From assembly GCA_026418015.1 (NCBI GenBank), contig JAOACE010000021.1, positions 62,001 through 126,000 of the forward strand: a stretch of 64,000 nucleotides of DNA, in the 5' to 3' direction. A program made the translations under genes and the position numbers. Shown piece by piece: positions 9,111 to 17,956 of the stretch. Numbering within the stretch: position 1 is the first letter of the stretch; each line of letters starts with the position of its first letter. The DNA comes from Leptospiraceae bacterium (lineage in GTDB: Bacteria; Spirochaetota; Leptospiria; Leptospirales; Leptonemataceae). The notes beneath the pieces are model-generated. The model was not told where the DNA came from, ran no database searches, and saw nothing but the letters and a program-made list of their open reading frames with translations.

Positions 9111-11165
9111 ATGTTGTTAGATAATTTACAATCTTTTAAAATCGTTAATCTTTACAAGCAATTAATTAATACAATTAAAAAAAAATATCCCGATATATCA
9201 GAAAGTGAACTAAATCAAATTCAGAAAGCATACGAATTAGCAAGCTTAGCACATAAAGATCAAAAACGATTATCCGGAGAGCCATACATTATCCATCCAT
9301 TGCATGTAGCATTGTATTTGGCAGAGATGTCTATGGATCCACCAACTATTATTGCAGGTCTTTTACATGATGTTATAGAAGATACTATTTATAACGAAGA
9401 GTTTATAAGAAATGAATTTGGAGATGAAGTTGCAAAACTTGTAAAAGCAGTTACAAAAATCTCTTTGGTAAAAAAGGATACCTACAAAGAAAATTTATCA
9501 GAATTAAAATCTCAGGAGGCGGCAGAAAACCTTCGGTTGATGCTACTTGCAACCTTCGAAGATATTCGAGTAATCATCATAAAATTGGCTGATAAACTAC
9601 ATAACATGCAGACAATTCATTATCAAAAGCCGCATAAAATCGAACGAATTGCAAAAGAAGTTTTGGACATATATGCTCCCATTGCTGGTCGATTGGGCAT
9701 GTATAAAATCAAGTCAGAACTAGAAGATCTTGCATTCGAAGCATTATGTCCAGAAGAAGCAAAAAAAATAAAAGAAGAAATTAAACAATCTAAAACAGAA
9801 TTAGAAAGCTTTTTAAAAAAAGTAAAAAAAGCATTGTACAAACGATTAGAAGAGATGAATATTCAAGCTCAAATCGATAGTCGCGTTAAACATTTGTATT
9901 CTGTTTATACAAAAATCCAAAAATCCAACAAAACTATCAAGCAAATCTATGATCTGCGTGGAATTCGTATCATTGTTCCAGAAGTAAACGATTGCTATGC
10001 TGTTTTGGGTATTGTTCACACATTATGGAAACCTTTGCCTGGTAGGTTTAAGGATTACATTGCATTGCCAAAACCCAATGGATATCAGAGCCTACATACG
10101 ACTGTAATGGCTCCCGATGGGAAACCATTGGAAATCCAAATCCGTACAAAAGAGATGAATGAACGGGCAGAAAATGGTATTGCTGCCCATTGGCTATACA
10201 AACATGGAATGGATTATAAATCTGTAAAAGGAAGGTTGGAATGGCTGCAAACCTTAAAACAAATTACTCAGGAATTTCAGAATTATGCGAAAAATCGATT
10301 AGAAAATTCCACAGAGTTTTTGAATACATTAAAAGATGAACTTCAACCAGACGAAATCTATGTTTTTACACCAAATGCAGATATCATTACTTTGCCGCGC
10401 GGTGCCACCGTTCTAGATTTTGCTTTTAAGATTCATACAGATTTAGGTTTAAGATGCAAATCTGCTCTTGTAAATGATCGAATTGTACCTTTAAGTACAG
10501 AATTAAAAAGTGGTGATAAAGTAGAAATTATTACTCATCCCGAACCTAAACCATCCCCTATATGGTTAAAATACGTAAAATCTACCAGAGCTAGACAAAA
10601 GATTCGAGCATACTTTAGAAAAAAAGAAGAAACCGAACCTGTCAAAGAAACCAAAGAGGAAACTCCTAATAAAAAAATTGAGCTAAAAATAAAGCGAAAA
10701 CCAACAAAAAACCCCAAAGAAGTACCTATCGAAGTAAGTGGTGGAATTGATGTACCTGTTCGATATGCAGGATGTTGCAGTCCAGTTCCCGGAGATAAGA
10801 TTATTGGATACATTACAAGAGGTAGAGGGATTACAATTCATCGGGTAGATTGCAGTCAATTGCCCAAAAATCAAAGCGAAATAGAACGTTTTATTCCAGT
10901 AAAATGGGAAGGTTTAACAGAGGTTTATCCAGTTGCAATAGAAATTACAGCAAAAGACAGACAAGGACTTTATTTGGATCTTGTTCAGGCTATTACTGTA
11001 ACAAAAACCAATATACTAAAAGCAGAAGCAGATATTCCAAAAGATAAAAACGATATTATGAAGGCTACTTTTTTGGTAGAAATTGAACATGTGGATCAAT
11101 TAAACGAGGTATTACAAAGTTTAAGTTTAGTAAAGGATGTTATAGAAGCAAAGCGAAAAAGTTAA
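9111..11165 (+). CDS. Bifunctional (p)ppGpp synthetase/hydrolase (Rel/SpoT)
   Basis: This enzyme makes and degrades the stringent-response alarmone (p)ppGpp. The 684-residue protein has the complete long-RSH layout. The N-terminal HD hydrolase domain has HPLHVA at 62-66 and LLHDVIEDT around 84-92. The synthetase domain has the RVKHLYSVYTKI, PGRFKDYIALPKPNGYQSLH and EIQIRTKEM motifs. A TGS domain begins at DEIYVFTPNADI, followed by a Cys-containing region (YAGCCSPVPGD) and a C-terminal ACT domain. Both active sites look intact, so it is probably the only long RSH enzyme of the cell. It is monocistronic; a promoter ends next to the ATG, suggesting leaderless mRNA. Confidence 0.96.
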   Translation: MLLDNLQSFKIVNLYKQLINTIKKKYPDISESELNQIQKAYELASLAHKDQKRLSGEPYIIHPLHVALYLAEMSMDPPTIIAGLLHDVIEDTIYNEEFIRNEFGDEVAKLVKAVTKISLVKKDTYKENLSELKSQEAAENLRLMLLATFEDIRVIIIKLADKLHNMQTIHYQKPHKIERIAKEVLDIYAPIAGRLGMYKIKSELEDLAFEALCPEEAKKIKEEIKQSKTELESFLKKVKKALYKRLEEMNIQAQIDSRVKHLYSVYTKIQKSNKTIKQIYDLRGIRIIVPEVNDCYAVLGIVHTLWKPLPGRFKDYIALPKPNGYQSLHTTVMAPDGKPLEIQIRTKEMNERAENGIAAHWLYKHGMDYKSVKGRLEWLQTLKQITQEFQNYAKNRLENSTEFLNTLKDELQPDEIYVFTPNADIITLPRGATVLDFAFKIHTDLGLRCKSALVNDRIVPLSTELKSGDKVEIITHPEPKPSPIWLKYVKSTRARQKIRAYFRKKEETEPVKETKEETPNKKIELKIKRKPTKNPKEVPIEVSGGIDVPVRYAGCCSPVPGDKIIGYITRGRGITIHRVDCSQLPKNQSEIERFIPVKWEGLTEVYPVAIEITAKDRQGLYLDLVQAITVTKTNILKAEADIPKDKNDIMKATFLVEIEHVDQLNEVLQSLSLVKDVIEAKRKS

Positions 11166-11182
11166 AAGAATTAATAAAACTT

Positions 11183-12415
11183 TTATATAATCTCGAATAA
11201 TAAATTTAAAAATTTATATTTATTTATAATATTTATTTTATTTTTATTTAAATATTCTTTTATAGATTTCGAATCGATTGGTATAAATTCTTTTTGATTA
11301 TTTTCTTCTGATTTTATTTGTGTAGCTAATTCTACATTAAAATTAAAATTCTTTCTTTTATAAGATTGATTTTTATACAAAAAATAATGGTAATGCTCAT
11401 TTGTAAAAACACGATCATTCTTTAATAATGCATAGTAATCATAACCTGTATTTGGATAATAATACATTTTGTGATTCTTTATACCACATCCAGCCAAATA
11501 TAAAGGTTTTTGGTAGATTTGGGCAAGTTGCTTTGCATAATCTAACACATCGTTGGCGGGAGAATTCAAGATTAATAAATCTTTATTATATTGAGAAATC
11601 CATTGATCAATCGGAAACGATGTTAATAAAAAATACCTTTTTTTAAAAAGATTGTTTAAATCTGCTCTTCCACCTAACCAAGTTAATAAAGATATATTTT
11701 TTAATTTTTCTTTATAGAGATAAAAATGATATAAAGTTCCCACTGTTGGATCCACAGAAATAATTAAATCAATAGGAATATCATTTTTTAATAGTGGTAT
11801 AACCGATGAGTCCGATGCTATAATGTAATAATCCTTCAAGTTATGTTTTTTTAAATCTTCCATTAATGTAATTCCGCTACCACAAAAAAGTATTTTATTT
11901 TTTTTAATGTTTAATTTATGAACAAAATAAATTATTTTATTTTCTAAATTTTTTTTATAATTTATAATCCAGGTATAAAGAAATTTATAAAACGTTTTTT
12001 TATTTATATCATTCTCTAAAAATGCCAGAATATTATCGATCAAACTTGGAAACAGCCTTTTATAAACTGGATATATACTTATATACAACGTATTCAAATT
12101 AGCTAAATCTTTGTAATCATGAACATAATTTATATCTTTGTAATAAAAAAGTTTTTGTAAGTATTCGAAATTTTTAATAGGCTCAATTAAAATTACTTTT
12201 ATTTTTTTTTGATTTAGAATGTTTTGTATAATCTTTCCATTTCCAGCTCCAATCAACAATAAATTTTCTATATCTTGGGGAATTTGATTTATAATTCTTT
12301 CAATTTCTTGATCTAAATGAATCGAATGGAAACGGTTGTTTCTTATTTTTATGTTATAATCTTTTTCTTGTTTGATTAATTCAAAGTTTTTTAAATACCA
12401 GTTAGATATTAACAA
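11183..12415 (-). CDS. Maf/DUF115 (MptE-like) family protein, probable flagellin-modification type
   Basis: The protein has 410 residues and starts at a TTG four bases after the preceding gene. An N-terminal section has NLLLIGAGNGKII (residues near 50), and the middle has FCGSGITLMEDLKKH, YYIIASDSSVIPLL and LIISVDPT, the pattern of the DUF115/MptE-like domain of motility accessory factors. In other bacteria such proteins are needed to glycosylate flagellin with nonulosonic acids, and spirochaetes often carry them. No flagellar genes are adjacent, so the target is inferred from the family. It is downstream of the omega-like gene in a two-gene leftward operon. Confidence 0.7.
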   Translation of the reverse strand: MLISNWYLKNFELIKQEKDYNIKIRNNRFHSIHLDQEIERIINQIPQDIENLLLIGAGNGKIIQNILNQKKIKVILIEPIKNFEYLQKLFYYKDINYVHDYKDLANLNTLYISIYPVYKRLFPSLIDNILAFLENDINKKTFYKFLYTWIINYKKNLENKIIYFVHKLNIKKNKILFCGSGITLMEDLKKHNLKDYYIIASDSSVIPLLKNDIPIDLIISVDPTVGTLYHFYLYKEKLKNISLLTWLGGRADLNNLFKKRYFLLTSFPIDQWISQYNKDLLILNSPANDVLDYAKQLAQIYQKPLYLAGCGIKNHKMYYYPNTGYDYYALLKNDRVFTNEHYHYFLYKNQSYKRKNFNFNVELATQIKSEENNQKEFIPIDSKSIKEYLNKNKINIINKYKFLNLLFEII

Positions 12416-12419
12416 CTTA

Positions 12420-12968
12420 TTAGTCGCTATCTTCTTCGTCTTCTAATGAATCTTCTTCGTCTTCTTCATCATCACTTTGATCTTCTTCCTCTTCTTCTAC
12501 ATCTTCTTCTGATTCTTCGTATTCTATTTCTTGGGCATCTTCATCAGTCTCTTCGAAGGTTTCTTCTGCAAGTTCTCCAATATCTTCTTCAGATAAATCT
12601 TCTTCTTCGTTTTCTGTTAATTTTTTCTTTTTTTGGAAAATTGCTTCTGCTTTTTGTAAATATATGTTAGTTGATTGTTTAAGCTCTTCTTCGAGTTTTA
12701 AGCGTTGTTCATCTGTTATAAAATCGAATTTAATTTTTCCTCGTGCTAATGCAAGCATTGCAAGGACAGAAACTTTATTGGTTTTCCAACCAAGTTTTTT
12801 TGGATCTAAATCTAACTTGTCTAAATTTTCTATGATTTCGAAAGCTGCAACGGTTGCTGCGTATTTTTTATCTTTTGTGATTTCTATTAAATCTCTAATT
12901 TGGAATTCATTTTGTCGTTTGTCCATAAAAAAAGGATCCTCAAGGTATCTTATAAATTGGATTGACAT
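12420..12968 (-). CDS. Putative RNA polymerase omega-like protein with acidic tail
   Basis: The 182-residue protein has two parts. Residues about 20-80 (IRDLIEITKDKKYAATVAAF, then NKVSVLAMLALARGKIKF) resemble the omega subunit pattern, in which a short helix with a Tyr/Phe is followed about 30 residues later by the K-P-x-x-x-A-L-x-x-I-A-x-G-K strand. The C-terminal ~75 residues are nearly all Glu, Asp, Ser and Gln. Omega binds beta-prime and assists RNA polymerase assembly. The match is from memory of the pattern, without alignment, so the family assignment is tentative. The acidic tail is far longer than in typical omega (about 70-100 residues in total) and resembles nucleic-acid-mimic tails. 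Confidence 0.45.
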   Translation of the reverse strand: MSIQFIRYLEDPFFMDKRQNEFQIRDLIEITKDKKYAATVAAFEIIENLDKLDLDPKKLGWKTNKVSVLAMLALARGKIKFDFITDEQRLKLEEELKQSTNIYLQKAEAIFQKKKKLTENEEEDLSEEDIGELAEETFEETDEDAQEIEYEESEEDVEEEEEDQSDDEEDEEDSLEDEEDSD

Positions 12969-13037
12969 AATTTTTTTACGTCAAATAGTGACAATTAATT
13001 TTTTTTAAATCAATGCAGTATTACCAAGCTAAGTTTT

Positions 13038-15110
13038 ATGATACATCGAATTATATCGTTAATTTTTATCAATATTTTTATTTTTTCCACTATTTTCTTA
13101 AAACAAAGTATCATTGATTATATTTTTAGCTTTTCTTATTTTAAAAAATACGAAGAACAAATCAACGATTGGAAGCGTTGGTTGTATGGTAGATCGAAAG
13201 AAATTCCTACCCCAATAATACATAAGATCTATGATCGAAACCAAGAATTGATTGGTGAATATACTTCTGTTGTTGGAAGTTATATTCCTTTAAATCGGTG
13301 TAAAAAATTGCCATGGATAAATCAGATCACTGTTATATCCGAAGATAAAGATTTTTATCATCATAAAGGTGTATCAATAAAAGGAATCATAAGAGCAATG
13401 ATATATAATATAAGAAAAGGAGGTCTATATCAGGGTGGTGGAACCATTACACAACAATTAGCAAGAACCCTCTTTACAGGACACGAAAAAAGCTTTCTAA
13501 GAAAAATTTTAGAAACTATATTTGCAAAAAAATTAGAACAAGAATTTTCCAAAGAAGAAATATTATGTTTGTATTTAAATAAAATCTACATGGGAAATGG
13601 ACGCTATGGTGTAGAAGAAGCATCTTGGTTTTATTTTAATAAACCTCCGGAGAATTTAAACGTTGAAGAGGCAAGCTTTTTAGTCGGCCTTTACCCATCT
13701 CCTGAAAAATACAATCCACTTATTAACATCAAATTGGCATTACAAAAACAAGAAATTGTAATGAATAAATTAGTTACAGAGGGCTTAATTACAAAAGAAC
13801 AAAAAACAAAAGAAATATCTAAATTTATACAAGAGTATCAGATCAATCCATCGGAAAATGATTCGGGAAAAATTGCTCAATATGGAGCAAGTAAGTTTTT
13901 TCGGTTGAATAAAGCACCTGCTGTTAATGAATACGTAAAAAACTTTTTAGAAGAAAATATTGTAAGAGAAATATTACAAAATAAAGGAATCAACGTTTAT
14001 ACTACGGTTGATCTAAAAAGTCAGCAATTCGCTCTAAATGCTCTGCGAGAACACATAAAAACATATAGAAAAAATAATGTAGATTTATACGAAAAGCATT
14101 CTCTTGATAAAAATTTAGTGAATCAAATCGAAGGGGTTTTAGTTTCTATTGATATTCCCACAGGCTATGTTCGTGCTCTTGTAGGTGGATACGAAATCTA
14201 CGATACGGGAATCATGAATTATCGAATTTTTCGAATGAAGCGACAAGTAGGATCGACAATCAAAGGGTTTTTGTATGCATTAGCACTGGAAAGAAACATT
14301 TATCAAATTGACTCCACTGTTGTCGATGAACCAGTCACTTTTAAAGATTATAAACCAAAGAACTGGTATGGGGAATATTTAGGAGAAATCCCTTTAAGAA
14401 AAGCAATTGCTCGTTCTACAAATACAGTTGCTGTAAAAACATTAAACCAAATCGGTATTGATTATTTTCGCGATGAAATAACACAAACTTTGGGGTTGAG
14501 TTTTTACGATGCGAACAATCGTTTTCCAAGGAATTTAACCATAGCGTTAGGTTCTTTCGAATTAACACCATTAGAGCTAAATTTACTCTATGCAGCAATA
14601 TTGAATCAAGGTTATAAAATTACACCTATTATTATACAAAAAATCGAGACCGAGGATGGTATAACTCTATACGAAGATTATACGGTTCAAAAGAATATTT
14701 CTATTGTTAAACCAGAAACCTCTGCAAGTATTCTTGAATTACTTCGGAGTGTTGTGGACGAAGAGGAGGATGGAACTGCAGGTTGGATTGGTAAATTAAA
14801 AAAAGAAAATCCGAACTTTTTACCTTATGATATCGCTGGTAAATCTGGAACTACTCAAATCCCACCAGAAATACGAAAAAGATATAATAATATTCCGGGT
14901 GTTCGTGATTCCTGGTTTGTGGGAATGATTCCTATAAATGTCACAACTATTTGGCTAGGACACGATAAAGGAATACCATTTCAAGGGCAAGCGGTGCCTA
15001 TTTGGGTAGATTATATTTCTAAAGCATTTCCTGATCCTATACCAGAAAAATTTCCTCAAATAAAAAAATCCTTCTGGTTCGATAATTTTAGAAAACAAGA
15101 TTTCGAATAA
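13038..15110 (+). CDS. Class A penicillin-binding protein (transglycosylase/transpeptidase)
   Basis: This is a periplasmic, membrane-anchored enzyme that polymerises and cross-links peptidoglycan. The 690-residue protein has an N-terminal membrane anchor (residues 5-30) and a GT51 glycosyltransferase domain with the catalytic Glu in SEDKDFYHHKG (E102) and QGGGTITQQLART. The transpeptidase domain has S406-T-I-K409, S460-T-N462 and K602-S-G-T605. All catalytic motifs are intact. It has no long C-terminal extension of the kind seen in PBP1a of many Gram-negatives. It is transcribed alone, divergently from the omega-like gene. No Shine-Dalgarno sequence is apparent. Confidence 0.95.
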   Translation: MIHRIISLIFINIFIFSTIFLKQSIIDYIFSFSYFKKYEEQINDWKRWLYGRSKEIPTPIIHKIYDRNQELIGEYTSVVGSYIPLNRCKKLPWINQITVISEDKDFYHHKGVSIKGIIRAMIYNIRKGGLYQGGGTITQQLARTLFTGHEKSFLRKILETIFAKKLEQEFSKEEILCLYLNKIYMGNGRYGVEEASWFYFNKPPENLNVEEASFLVGLYPSPEKYNPLINIKLALQKQEIVMNKLVTEGLITKEQKTKEISKFIQEYQINPSENDSGKIAQYGASKFFRLNKAPAVNEYVKNFLEENIVREILQNKGINVYTTVDLKSQQFALNALREHIKTYRKNNVDLYEKHSLDKNLVNQIEGVLVSIDIPTGYVRALVGGYEIYDTGIMNYRIFRMKRQVGSTIKGFLYALALERNIYQIDSTVVDEPVTFKDYKPKNWYGEYLGEIPLRKAIARSTNTVAVKTLNQIGIDYFRDEITQTLGLSFYDANNRFPRNLTIALGSFELTPLELNLLYAAILNQGYKITPIIIQKIETEDGITLYEDYTVQKNISIVKPETSASILELLRSVVDEEEDGTAGWIGKLKKENPNFLPYDIAGKSGTTQIPPEIRKRYNNIPGVRDSWFVGMIPINVTTIWLGHDKGIPFQGQAVPIWVDYISKAFPDPIPEKFPQIKKSFWFDNFRKQDFE

Positions 15111-15124
15111 AAATTATTTATTGA

Positions 15125-15153
15125 TTGACTTTTTTTATCTATTAAGCTAATAT
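15125..15153 (+). promoter_or_regulatory. Promoter of the WD40 gene, abutting the start codon
   Basis: TTGACT (15125-15130), a 17-bp spacer and TAATAT (15148-15153) form a near-consensus sigma70 promoter. The ATG begins only 9 bases after the -10, so the mRNA should have a leader of about 0-4 nt. Confidence 0.65.
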
Positions 15154-15162
15154 ATAAAAACT

Positions 15163-17091
15163 ATGATAAATAAAAAAAACAAAATATATTTATTATTTAT
15201 TTCTGGAATTATCATATTTCTATCAATAGTAGGAATTTTTCCTCAGTTTCGATATAACAATTATGTAAATAGTGTTGTTTTTTTGCCTAATGACAAAATA
15301 CTAATTTCTGCTATTAGAAATTCTATTGTTTTCTGGGATTATCCTAACGAAAAAATTATAAAAATGATTCCAGCTCATAAAAAAAATATTCGAGCAATTG
15401 CCATTTCTAAAGATGGAAAATATTCTGCTTCTTGTAGCGACGATAAAATCATTAAGGTTTGGGGAGGTATATTCGAGAAAGAAATTAATCAAATAGAAGA
15501 AAAAGACGTTATTAATACAATAGCATTTTCTAACGATGCAAAAAGAATTGCTTATGGAATGGGTAGTATATACGATGTTGCACAAGAAAACTTTGTAATC
15601 AAAATTTGGGATGTAGAACAACGAAAAGAATTGATGACTCTTTCTTCGCATAAAGATATAGTTTCGTCTGTTGCATTTTCTCCCGATAACAATTTTTTTG
15701 TATCAGCAAGTTGGGATAAGACCATCAAACTATGGGATTTGAATACCGGTAAAGTAATACGCGAATTTATTGGACACAAAGAAAAAATTCAATCGGTAGT
15801 TTTTTCTTCTGATGGAACATTTATCGCATCGGGTGGTTGGGATGATGTTATAAGGGTTTGGGATGTAAATACAGGAAAAGAAATAAAAACATTTCGTGGT
15901 CATAGCAATGATGTTTTGGATGTAAAATTCTCATTAGATAATAAATACATAGCTTCTTCGAGTAGAGATAATACTGTTAAGCTTTGGGAATTCGAAAGTG
16001 GCAAATTGTTGCAGACATATTCACAAAATCAAGGTCCAGTTAAGTCATTAAATTTTTCGCCCGATGGTTGGGTAATTGCTTCGGGCAGTGCAAATCAAAC
16101 TATCAAACTTTGGGATATATCTCCTACAAAAGGAATGAGGATATTAAAAGAAAATGTAAACTGGGTAGATATTATATCTTTTTCGACGGATCATAAATAT
16201 TTGCTATCAGTAAGTAAGGATATTATGACTTTATGGGACGTTTTGACGGGGGAAAAAATTCGTTCCTTTAAAGAGAATAAAGGTAATATTTTTTCTGTTG
16301 CTTTTTCGCCAGACAATCGTTTGATAGCAACTGGCAATAAAGATTATTCCGTAAAGCTATGGAGTGTAGAATCTGGAAAACAAATCCTTACACTAAAAGG
16401 ACATAATGGCTATATTAATACCGTAGCTTTTTCGCCAGATGGACGATTTTTAGCTTCGGGTAGTGGTACTCATTTTGATAAGCTCAAAACGCTTAGAGAA
16501 GATAATTCAATTATTTTATGGCAACACAAAAATGGTATAAAAGTTAAACAATTTGTAGGACATAAAAATGATGTAAATTCCATCGCATTTTCTAGTGATG
16601 GACGTTTACTTGCTTCTGGGAGTAAGGATAGTACAATCAAAATATGGGACATAATCACAGGAGAATTAAAGCAAAATCTCGAAGGTCATAATGGTGATGT
16701 GAATGTAGTAGTATTTTCTCCAGATAATAAAAAAATCGCTTCTGGTAGTATGGATAATACCATCAAGATTTGGGATATTATTACAGGAAAAGAAATCATT
16801 ACTTTGCGTGGACACAATAATTATGTAAATGCTCTTACGTTTTCTAACGATGGTAAGTTTTTAGCATCGGGAAGTAAAGATAACACAATAAAACTTTGGG
16901 ATTGGCAGATGGGAAAAGAAATTAGAACATTTGATGGTCATAATAGTTCTGTTGTATCGATTGTTTTTTCTAAGGATAATCGATTTATGATCATTGCTAC
17001 ATCTGGTAGTTTTGATAATACAATTAAATTGTGGGATATTTTAACCACAAAAGATTCTATTACTTTAATTGCAAAATTGGAAAATCGTTAA
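15163..17091 (+). CDS. WD40 repeat protein with 14 repeats and N-terminal membrane anchor
   Basis: The 642-residue product begins with a Lys/Asn-rich stretch and a hydrophobic segment (residues about 8-27), then is almost entirely WD40 repeats. Counting segments of the type V-x-x-[VIL]-x-F-S-x-D ... [IV]-[KRI]-[LVI]-W gives 14 units. That number would form two seven-bladed propellers. The later repeats are the most regular, for example DNTIKLWD. One blade (about residues 420-455) has an insertion around LKTLREDNSIILW. Such proteins act as protein-interaction platforms. The membrane anchor suggests it displays the propellers on the periplasmic side. The partner is not known, though a Ser/Thr kinase is encoded two genes downstream. 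Confidence 0.88.
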   Translation: MINKKNKIYLLFISGIIIFLSIVGIFPQFRYNNYVNSVVFLPNDKILISAIRNSIVFWDYPNEKIIKMIPAHKKNIRAIAISKDGKYSASCSDDKIIKVWGGIFEKEINQIEEKDVINTIAFSNDAKRIAYGMGSIYDVAQENFVIKIWDVEQRKELMTLSSHKDIVSSVAFSPDNNFFVSASWDKTIKLWDLNTGKVIREFIGHKEKIQSVVFSSDGTFIASGGWDDVIRVWDVNTGKEIKTFRGHSNDVLDVKFSLDNKYIASSSRDNTVKLWEFESGKLLQTYSQNQGPVKSLNFSPDGWVIASGSANQTIKLWDISPTKGMRILKENVNWVDIISFSTDHKYLLSVSKDIMTLWDVLTGEKIRSFKENKGNIFSVAFSPDNRLIATGNKDYSVKLWSVESGKQILTLKGHNGYINTVAFSPDGRFLASGSGTHFDKLKTLREDNSIILWQHKNGIKVKQFVGHKNDVNSIAFSSDGRLLASGSKDSTIKIWDIITGELKQNLEGHNGDVNVVVFSPDNKKIASGSMDNTIKIWDIITGKEIITLRGHNNYVNALTFSNDGKFLASGSKDNTIKLWDWQMGKEIRTFDGHNSSVVSIVFSKDNRFMIIATSGSFDNTIKLWDILTTKDSITLIAKLENR

Positions 17092-17211
17092 AAAATGCGT
17101 ATTTACAAAAAACATTGTGCTGGTTTTATAAATAATCGAATCAAATTCTTGTGATAAAAATTGATTGACCATAATTTTTATAAAAAAAATTAAGATTTTT
17201 TAATAATATCT

Positions 17212-17859
17212 ATGAAGGTTTTAAAAAAATTTTTCGTTATCATTACAATCATCGCTTATTCTTCTAGTTTGCTTGCAGATAGAGTTTATTTGAATAATGG
17301 TACCGTAATCGAAGGAAAAGTCATAGATCAATCAAAAACAAAAGTTCAAATCGATGTTAAAGGAAAATTAACTACCATAGAAAAAGATAACATTAAAAGA
17401 ATTGAGTATGATTTAACCCTTAATCCCCAAGAACCAGAAAAAAAACCGATAAGAAAAATGTATCAAACACAGCAAAAAAAGATTCCACCACCACAAAAAA
17501 AAGAAAGTCTTATAGAAGATAAGAATTTAGAATATATTTTTATTGGAGTTTTAGTTGGTCTGGGAGTAGGGATCGTATTAACGAAATTTAGTATCTATAA
17601 TCCTAAAAGTTATCATGCTATAAAACCATCGTTTTATTTTAAAAAGAATGATGCACGGTTTACCAGTACTGCTTTGGGGATTATTTCTTTTGCCCTTATT
17701 CCCTATATGATTCAAAAATCATCTTTAAACAAAAACATTCAAAACCCAACAATGTATGATTTATACGTTAATAATATAGAAAATTCACAAAATAATATAA
17801 ATTTCTACCATCCTGATTTTAATAGTTATCCTATTTTTGCATATAAAAAAGAATTTTAA
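17212..17859 (+). CDS. Exported protein of unknown function
   Basis: The 215-residue product has a signal peptide (residues 1-22, ending SSLLADRVYL). After it comes a small beta-rich segment, VYLNNGTVIEGKVIDQSKTKVQIDVKGKLTTI, of a kind seen in many envelope proteins of spirochaetes. A Pro/Lys/Gln-rich linker (about 70-100) and a hydrophobic segment (YIFIGVLVGLGVGIVLTKF, about 109-127) follow, then a second weak hydrophobic stretch. It is probably anchored in a membrane. I do not recognise a family with enough confidence to name it. It lies between the WD40 gene and the kinase gene, all reading rightward but with separate spacing of about 100 bp. Confidence 0.7.
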   Translation: MKVLKKFFVIITIIAYSSSLLADRVYLNNGTVIEGKVIDQSKTKVQIDVKGKLTTIEKDNIKRIEYDLTLNPQEPEKKPIRKMYQTQQKKIPPPQKKESLIEDKNLEYIFIGVLVGLGVGIVLTKFSIYNPKSYHAIKPSFYFKKNDARFTSTALGIISFALIPYMIQKSSLNKNIQNPTMYDLYVNNIENSQNNINFYHPDFNSYPIFAYKKEF

Positions 17860-17956
17860 TTGCAACCGGAATTTTTTTATCAATTTTTTTTACACCTTGT
17901 TAAAAAATTGCTTTATTTGTCCTAATCGTTAATTATCCTATATTTGATAAACTATT

